A stretch of DNA of 9,349 nucleotides, taken from positions 1 to 9,349 of the forward strand of contig PMIG01000396.1 in the NCBI GenBank assembly GCA_003157055.1. The letters run 5' to 3'. Every line of letters starts with the position of its first letter. The stretch's first letter is position 1. The position numbers and the translations under genes are program-made. Below are positions 6,226 to 9,349 of this stretch, piece after piece. Source of the stretch: Bacteroidales bacterium (GTDB lineage Bacteria > Bacteroidota > Bacteroidia > Bacteroidales > VadinHA17). The notes below the pieces were generated by a model. That model ran no database searches. It was not told the origin of the DNA and saw only the letters and a program-made list of their open reading frames with translations.

Positions 6226-8106
6226 TTAGGGTTTATTTTTATTGGTGCTTCTTTTCTTGTACGATTCAATTATGGAATTGAGCATCTGTTCGGTCTCTGA
6301 GGCGCCTTCTCCAAGGAGGAAACCAATCTTCTGAACCATTTCAAGGTTTTTATCGATGACCTCGCTTACCCTGTTTGTCACCTCTTCTCCCTGTACTTCA
6401 GGTGAATAAAGATCGCGTATCACTGCACCGCACATCTTGTTCTTTTTAATCGGGAATATTGAAATATTGAGCATTTTGTCCTCAAAATGAACATCCTTGC
6501 TCACAACCGGATCATCTTCCTTGATAACGTAGGTAAACATATTATAGACGTTGAAGGGAATAAGGGTCTTCAGGTCTGCGCCGGCCAGCCCCGGGATAAC
6601 CTCGGCGATAGCCTTTGCGTCTTCACCTATAATGTTTATGAAGCTGCGATTTGAATGAAGGATTCTCAGATTGTTGTCAACAATGACAACACCTGTTGGA
6701 AGCTTTTCAAGCATATTGTTCATCATGTCGGAGGTATTCTGAGCCACCTCTTTTTCTCTCTGTGCAAGCTCTTCAGACTCCTTAAGCGCTTTCTTTGTTT
6801 CTGCCAGCTTCCTGTTTGTTTGCCTGAGGGTTTCAATATATTCCTGCTTGTTTTTCAGGTTGAAGGTATGGCACATCTCAGGGACTGCCAGACCCTTTGC
6901 GACGGTGGAGGCAAATTCCCGGCAAGATATGTATCCGCACGCTCCGCAGTTTAATTCTTCTTCAGGATTGTTCTTTCCGATTATTTTAAGCACTTCGTTT
7001 ATTGCTTCTGCGGACGGTTCCGGTATCCTCTGGTCGTCGGGGGTGAAGTTTTTGGAAAAGTCAAGTTCCAGCCACTTATCCATGTTCTTTTGCCATAGAT
7101 CTGTATCGAGTGTTGCTATCCTCTTTTCAGCATACCTGCTTACGAGCGCCCTTCTCCTGAATTTTTCCCTGTGATGCTCCATGCCGGGACCGAGAAGACA
7201 GCCATGGCAAAAGAATAGGTTAAAATGATGGTGGATAGTATCTGTATACTTATCGAAATCATTTATGGCCTCCAGAACATCCTCCTTGCCGGATGCGGTG
7301 ATAACCCTGCTGGAAACCATGTCACGCTTTATTCCGCCAGCCTGTATGATACCTGCCGGGACAGGGTAAAGAGCTCCCCAATATCCGTAGGGGGGATCAA
7401 ATTCTGACATTTTAACCAGGCGTTCCTGGATCTTGAACTCATCAAAAAGCTGCCTGAGCTCGATAAATGTAATTACACTCTCAACCAGCTTGCCATCCTT
7501 GAAATTTTTCGCTTCATCTTTTGCATCAATGCACGGACCGATGTGAACGATAGCTACATCATCGCCATATAGTCCTTTAACGACCATTGCAGTGGCTATC
7601 ATCGGTGAGACCAGCGGAGCAAGGTTCGGAACCAATTCCGGATGAGCCTTTTCAACGAGCTTCACTATTGCAGGGCAGTTGGCAGTTATGTAATACTTGC
7701 CTTCAGCTGAACTGAAAAGTTCAGCATACCTGGAGGCAATCAGGTCAACCCCGAATGAAACTTCATGGACATAATCAAAGCCAAGTGAACGGATCATTGC
7801 CACGAACTTCCTGTAATCGGTAATATCATCAAATTCCGAAGCTATGCTTGGTTCGATGAGCGCTGCAGTCTTTCTTCCAGATGAAAGGAGCGATTTTACT
7901 TCGTCTCTTGAGTTGCGGAATTCAATAGCTTTCGGCGAACAGGATACATAGCATAATCCACAACCGATGCACCGTTCAGGGTGAATCAGGGGATGGTCCC
8001 TATGGGGCCTTACCTCTACAGCATTCACGGGACAAACACGAACGCATGAATATGAGCTCCTGCAGCGGGCGTCATCTATATACAGAACAGGCTTTTTAAT
8101 GTCCAT
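6226..8106 (-). CDS. Hydrogenase-like Fe-S/PAS sensory protein (HydS/TM1421-like)
   Basis: A 626-residue soluble multidomain redox protein. Domains: two ferredoxin-type motifs (residues 11-60), the second canonical (C46, C49, C52, C56) and the first with C15, C21 and C25 but S18 where a cysteine is expected; a [FeFe]-hydrogenase large-subunit-like domain (about 75-345) with TANCP (141-145), GPCIDAK (190-196) and FFCHGCLLGPG (298-308); a four-cysteine [4Fe-4S] domain (C387, C390, C395, C412); a coiled coil (about 418-458); and a PAS domain (about 462-565) with a short helical tail. The H-cluster motifs are degenerate compared with TSCCP, MPCxxK and ExMACxxGCxxGG, so a catalytic H-cluster is unlikely. 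I place the start at 8106 (MDIKKPVLYI), because GGAG lies 4 bases upstream and an earlier ATG at 8172 would overlap the preceding gene by 50 bp. By its PAS domain and neighbours it is probably a redox or H2 sensor acting on the SpoIIE-type phosphatase. Confidence 0.88.
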   Translation of the reverse strand: MDIKKPVLYIDDARCRSSYSCVRVCPVNAVEVRPHRDHPLIHPERCIGCGLCYVSCSPKAIEFRNSRDEVKSLLSSGRKTAALIEPSIASEFDDITDYRKFVAMIRSLGFDYVHEVSFGVDLIASRYAELFSSAEGKYYITANCPAIVKLVEKAHPELVPNLAPLVSPMIATAMVVKGLYGDDVAIVHIGPCIDAKDEAKNFKDGKLVESVITFIELRQLFDEFKIQERLVKMSEFDPPYGYWGALYPVPAGIIQAGGIKRDMVSSRVITASGKEDVLEAINDFDKYTDTIHHHFNLFFCHGCLLGPGMEHHREKFRRRALVSRYAEKRIATLDTDLWQKNMDKWLELDFSKNFTPDDQRIPEPSAEAINEVLKIIGKNNPEEELNCGACGYISCREFASTVAKGLAVPEMCHTFNLKNKQEYIETLRQTNRKLAETKKALKESEELAQREKEVAQNTSDMMNNMLEKLPTGVVIVDNNLRILHSNRSFINIIGEDAKAIAEVIPGLAGADLKTLIPFNVYNMFTYVIKEDDPVVSKDVHFEDKMLNISIFPIKKNKMCGAVIRDLYSPEVQGEEVTNRVSEVIDKNLEMVQKIGFLLGEGASETEQMLNSIIESYKKRSTNKNKP

Positions 8107-8108
8107 TT

Positions 8109-8114
8109 CTCTCC
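8109..8114 (-). promoter_or_regulatory. Ribosome binding site that fixes the Fe-S/PAS gene start
   Basis: On the minus strand GGAGAG stands just before the ATG at 8106 (GGAG, then AGAA, then ATG). It is one of the few clear Shine-Dalgarno-like sites in this window and lies between the ferredoxin stop codon and this start. It supports 8106 over the upstream in-frame ATG at 8172. Confidence 0.6.
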
Positions 8115-8122
8115 GTATTGTT

Positions 8123-8377
8123 TTATTTGAGTTTTGCAAATTCCTGGTCAAGAATCCACTCGATTTTTGCAATGGTCACTCCCTCCTTGATCATATCATT
8201 GATCTTAAGGTTTGGACCGTTGCTGCAATGACCCATGCAGCGCCCACCCTTAAAGATGACCTTATCCTCAAGATGATTTTTTTTCAGGTAATCCCTGATA
8301 AAGACTACAACATCCTTGTTACCCCTCGAAAAACAGGAGCTTCCAAGACATATATGCATTTCCGTTTCCCTGGTCAT
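8123..8377 (-). CDS. Thioredoxin-like [2Fe-2S] ferredoxin, stand-alone
   Basis: A small protein (84 residues) equal to the thioredoxin-fold [2Fe-2S] domain of NuoE/HydC. The cluster ligands are evident: CLGSSC (C10 and C15, C-x4-C) and CMGHC (C47 and C51, C-x3-C), followed by SNGPNLKIND, the same spacing as in HydC nearby. It resembles TM1420, the small [2Fe-2S] protein beside the T. maritima hydrogenase genes. Its likely role is electron transfer to or from the Fe-S/PAS protein encoded 16 bp downstream. The ATG at 8377 is used here. An in-frame ATG at 8359 (MHICLGSSC) fits the usual short N-terminus of the family and has AGGG some 9 bases upstream, so the mature protein may be 78 residues. 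It is the first gene of the leftward operon, with a good promoter match upstream. Confidence 0.9.
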   Translation of the reverse strand: MTRETEMHICLGSSCFSRGNKDVVVFIRDYLKKNHLEDKVIFKGGRCMGHCSNGPNLKINDMIKEGVTIAKIEWILDQEFAKLK

Positions 8378-8408
8378 TGGGTTACTGTTTCTTGAAAAAC
8401 AACAAGTT

Positions 8409-8440
8409 CAAAAGTAATAAATTTTTCGGTGCTGTGAAAA
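8409..8440 (-). promoter_or_regulatory. Promoter of the leftward ferredoxin-sensor-phosphatase operon
   Basis: On the minus strand the -7 box TACTTTTG (8416-8409) matches TAnnTTTG fully, and TTTTC (8440-8436) stands 19 bp upstream as a near match to the -33 TTTG element. Transcription would start roughly at 8402, giving a leader of about 25 bases to the ATG at 8377. No Rex-like half-sites overlap this promoter, so the leftward arm may be expressed independently of the hydrogenase. Confidence 0.5.
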
Positions 8441-8592
8441 TGATATAATTACGTAAAATTCATATAATTAAAGAGGTATGTGCTACTCATCATTTTTGAC
8501 AGGTCTTTAAGGATTAAGTATGTTACAAGGATAATAGATACATTATCAATACGTTATAAAGAGAAGGCCATAGGATCAATATCCTGTATTCT

Positions 8593-8610
8593 TTGTTAAA
8601 AAATAAACAA
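8593..8610 (+). promoter_or_regulatory. Rex operator, box 1
   Basis: TTGTTAA-AAAA-TAAACAA matches the Rex consensus TTGTTAAnnnnTTAACAA at 13 of the 14 specified bases, with a perfect left half. Rex is an NADH/NAD+-sensing repressor known to control fermentative and hydrogenase genes in anaerobes. The box starts 71 bp upstream of the hydC start codon. The rex gene itself is not in the window, so the regulator assignment rests on the motif and the logic of the locus. Confidence 0.6.
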
Positions 8611-8627
8611 TGTTATTTTATTAACAA
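8610..8627 (+). promoter_or_regulatory. Rex operator, box 2, abutting box 1
   Basis: ATGTTAT-TTTA-TTAACAA matches the Rex consensus at 12 of 14 specified bases, with a perfect right half. It shares base 8610 with box 1, and the two centres are 17 bp apart. It ends 8 bp before the hydC -7 box and covers the expected -33 position, so a bound repressor would block RNA polymerase. Taken together, the two boxes can also be read as one 35-bp imperfect inverted repeat bounded by the two perfect half-sites. Confidence 0.5.
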
Positions 8628-8635
8628 TAAAATAT

Positions 8636-8643
8636 TATATTTG
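8636..8643 (+). promoter_or_regulatory. Bacteroidota -7 promoter box of the hydCB operon
   Basis: TATATTTG is a full match to TAnnTTTG, 20 bp before the ATG of hydC. The -33 element is weak: the sequence 19-20 bp upstream reads TGTTAT and lies inside Rex box 2. Transcription would start at about 8650, leaving a leader of roughly 14 bases. Confidence 0.5.
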
Positions 8644-8648
8644 TATAT

Positions 8649-8660
8649 CCTATTAATAGG
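8649..8660. promoter_or_regulatory. 12-bp perfect palindrome between promoter and hydC start
   Basis: CCTATTAATAGG is a perfect palindrome lying between the -7 box and the start codon, ending 3 bp before the ATG. It falls at the probable transcription start, and its right arm holds AGG, the only Shine-Dalgarno-like bases in the leader. It could be a second operator site or simply chance in AT-rich DNA; a 12-bp palindrome without a loop makes a poor RNA hairpin. Confidence 0.4.
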
Positions 8661-8663
8661 CTG

Positions 8664-9134
8664 ATGGGTAAAGATATCGAGACAATTTTAAAAAGTTTTA
8701 AGCCAGGGCGCAGAGAGGATCTGATCCCTCTTCTTCAGGAAATACAGGACGAAAATGGTCACCTGTCTGAAGAAGCTATTGTTAAAGTAGGCAGTTTCGT
8801 TGGGCTTAGCACTACAAAAATTTATGGTCTTGCCACCTTTTATGATCAGTTCAGGTTCTTTCCTTCAGGAAAGATAATTATAAGGATTTGTAATGGCACT
8901 TCATGTTTTCTGAACGGTTCCCGGGTCGTAATTAGTAAAATCAGAGAAGAGACAGGATTAACTTCTGGTCAGACAAGCCGTGACGGGAATTTCAGCTATG
9001 AGATTGTTACATGCATGGGTGGCTGCAATAATGGTCCGGTTATTAGCATCAACGATGAGTATTACCCATATGTGAAGCCTGATCAGATCCCTGAGCTGAT
9101 AAAAAAGTTAAGGTTTTTCATTGATAATGACTAG
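8664..9134 (+). CDS. hydC: HydC, NuoE-like [2Fe-2S] subunit of an electron-bifurcating [FeFe]-hydrogenase
   Basis: A 156-residue NuoE-family subunit. Residues 1-60 are the N-terminal helical bundle (DLIPLLQEIQDENGHLS, then VGLSTTKIYGLATFYDQFRF), and residues 70-156 the thioredoxin-fold domain that binds one [2Fe-2S] cluster through C76 and C81 (CNGTSC) and C117 and C121 (CMGGC). HydC passes electrons between the flavin subunit HydB and the hydrogenase subunit HydA, which together couple H2 turnover to NADH and ferredoxin. The same family serves respiratory complex I, formate dehydrogenases and NADP-reducing Hnd hydrogenases. I choose hydC because it is followed at once by a hydB-like gene and faces a hydrogenase-linked sensor operon. 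The start codon of hydB directly follows this stop, implying translational coupling. Tandem Rex-like operators and a promoter precede it. It is full length and intact. Confidence 0.88.
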   Translation: MGKDIETILKSFKPGRREDLIPLLQEIQDENGHLSEEAIVKVGSFVGLSTTKIYGLATFYDQFRFFPSGKIIIRICNGTSCFLNGSRVVISKIREETGLTSGQTSRDGNFSYEIVTCMGGCNNGPVISINDEYYPYVKPDQIPELIKKLRFFIDND

Positions 9135-9349
9135 ATGAACGATCTGAAAAAAATACTGATTGATAAGGTTCTTCTGTTTGAATCTGATACTCTTACCGGA
9201 GAAACTGAAAAGCTTCTTCAGCAGATAAGGCGGGAGAAATCAGAAAACGCGGTTATTTATATTTCGTCAGGTACAAGCAGTATCATTTCAGGTTCTGAGA
9301 AAACATGGGCTGCCGTAAAAGCTTACATTGACGACAATGAACCAGGAAC
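9135..9349 (+). CDS. hydB: HydB/NuoF-like flavin subunit, N-terminal part (3' end outside window)
   Basis: The frame opens with ATG immediately after the hydC TAG and stays open to the window edge (71 codons). Residues 1-36 look helical (MNDLKKILIDKVLLFES, TEKLLQQIRREK). Then comes AVIYISSGTSSIISGSEKTW, which aligns by eye with the start of the thioredoxin-like N-terminal domain of HydB and NuoF-type subunits (compare the pattern IYVxxGTxCxxxG). The positions usually holding cysteine read serine here, so the N-terminal [2Fe-2S] site seems lost, at least in its first half. The FMN- and NADH-binding domain and C-terminal ferredoxin clusters that define HydB would lie beyond the window and cannot be checked. 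The name therefore rests on position after hydC and the partial domain. Confidence 0.72.
   Translation, partial: MNDLKKILIDKVLLFESDTLTGETEKLLQQIRREKSENAVIYISSGTSSIISGSEKTWAAVKAYIDDNEPG

Noticed and set aside
6226..8106. Catalytic [FeFe]-hydrogenase (HydA) encoded by the large Fe-S gene
   Set aside because: The H-cluster motifs are degenerate and a PAS domain forms the C-terminus, which fits a sensory or redox protein. The catalytic subunit should lie downstream of hydB, outside the window.
8107..8172. N-terminal extension of the Fe-S/PAS protein starting at 8172
   Set aside because: It would overlap the preceding ferredoxin gene, its 22 residues do not look like part of the fold, and a good ribosome binding site precedes the ATG at 8106.
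8378..8408. Rex operator for the leftward operon
   Set aside because: TTGAAAAACAACAA looks similar at first glance but lacks the dyad and the TTAACAA half-site.

Overview
The window looks like chromosome from an anaerobic, hydrogen-metabolising member of the Bacteroidota. This is an inference. It rests on AT-rich intergenic DNA, several boxes matching the Bacteroidota -7 consensus TAnnTTTG close to start codons, mostly poor Shine-Dalgarno sequences, a GC-rich multi-hairpin intergenic repeat of a kind I recall from Bacteroidota genomes, and a SpoIIE phosphatase whose entry motif (EYASRIQMAMLP) is typical of Bacteroidota sensor phosphatases. No rRNA or other taxonomic marker is present.

Left part (1-5036), mixed housekeeping genes: the C-terminal end of a SpoIIE/PP2C-type phosphatase (cut by the window edge); a beta-CASP metallo-beta-lactamase nuclease; a convergent YgjP-type zinc metallopeptidase whose 5' end abuts a GC-rich repeat element; a 423-bp intergenic region holding that repeat, a 9-bp tandem repeat, inverted repeats and a terminator; a membrane-anchored metallophosphoesterase; and a divergent Nudix hydrolase. 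These genes have no evident common pathway.

Right part (5033-9349), a hydrogenase locus with two divergent arms. Rightward runs hydC (NuoE-like [2Fe-2S] subunit), then hydB (only its first 71 codons are in the window), the start of an electron-bifurcating HydABC-type [FeFe]-hydrogenase operon; hydA would be expected beyond the edge. Leftward runs a three-gene cluster: a stand-alone thioredoxin-like [2Fe-2S] protein, a large protein combining ferredoxin clusters, a [FeFe]-hydrogenase-like domain, a further Fe-S domain, a coiled coil and a PAS domain, and a SpoIIE-type phosphatase with an extra C-terminal domain. As I recall it, the same set accompanies the bifurcating hydrogenase of Thermotoga maritima (TM1420-TM1426). 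I infer a redox- or H2-responsive module that signals through dephosphorylation of a protein partner.

The 286-bp divergent region contains two abutting near-consensus Rex operators just upstream of the hydC -7 box, which predicts NADH/NAD+-responsive control of the hydrogenase. The most interesting observations are this control region, the degenerate H-cluster motifs and missing ferredoxin cysteine in the sensor-like protein, the loss of cysteines at the HydB N-terminus, and the unassigned C-terminal domain of the phosphatase.
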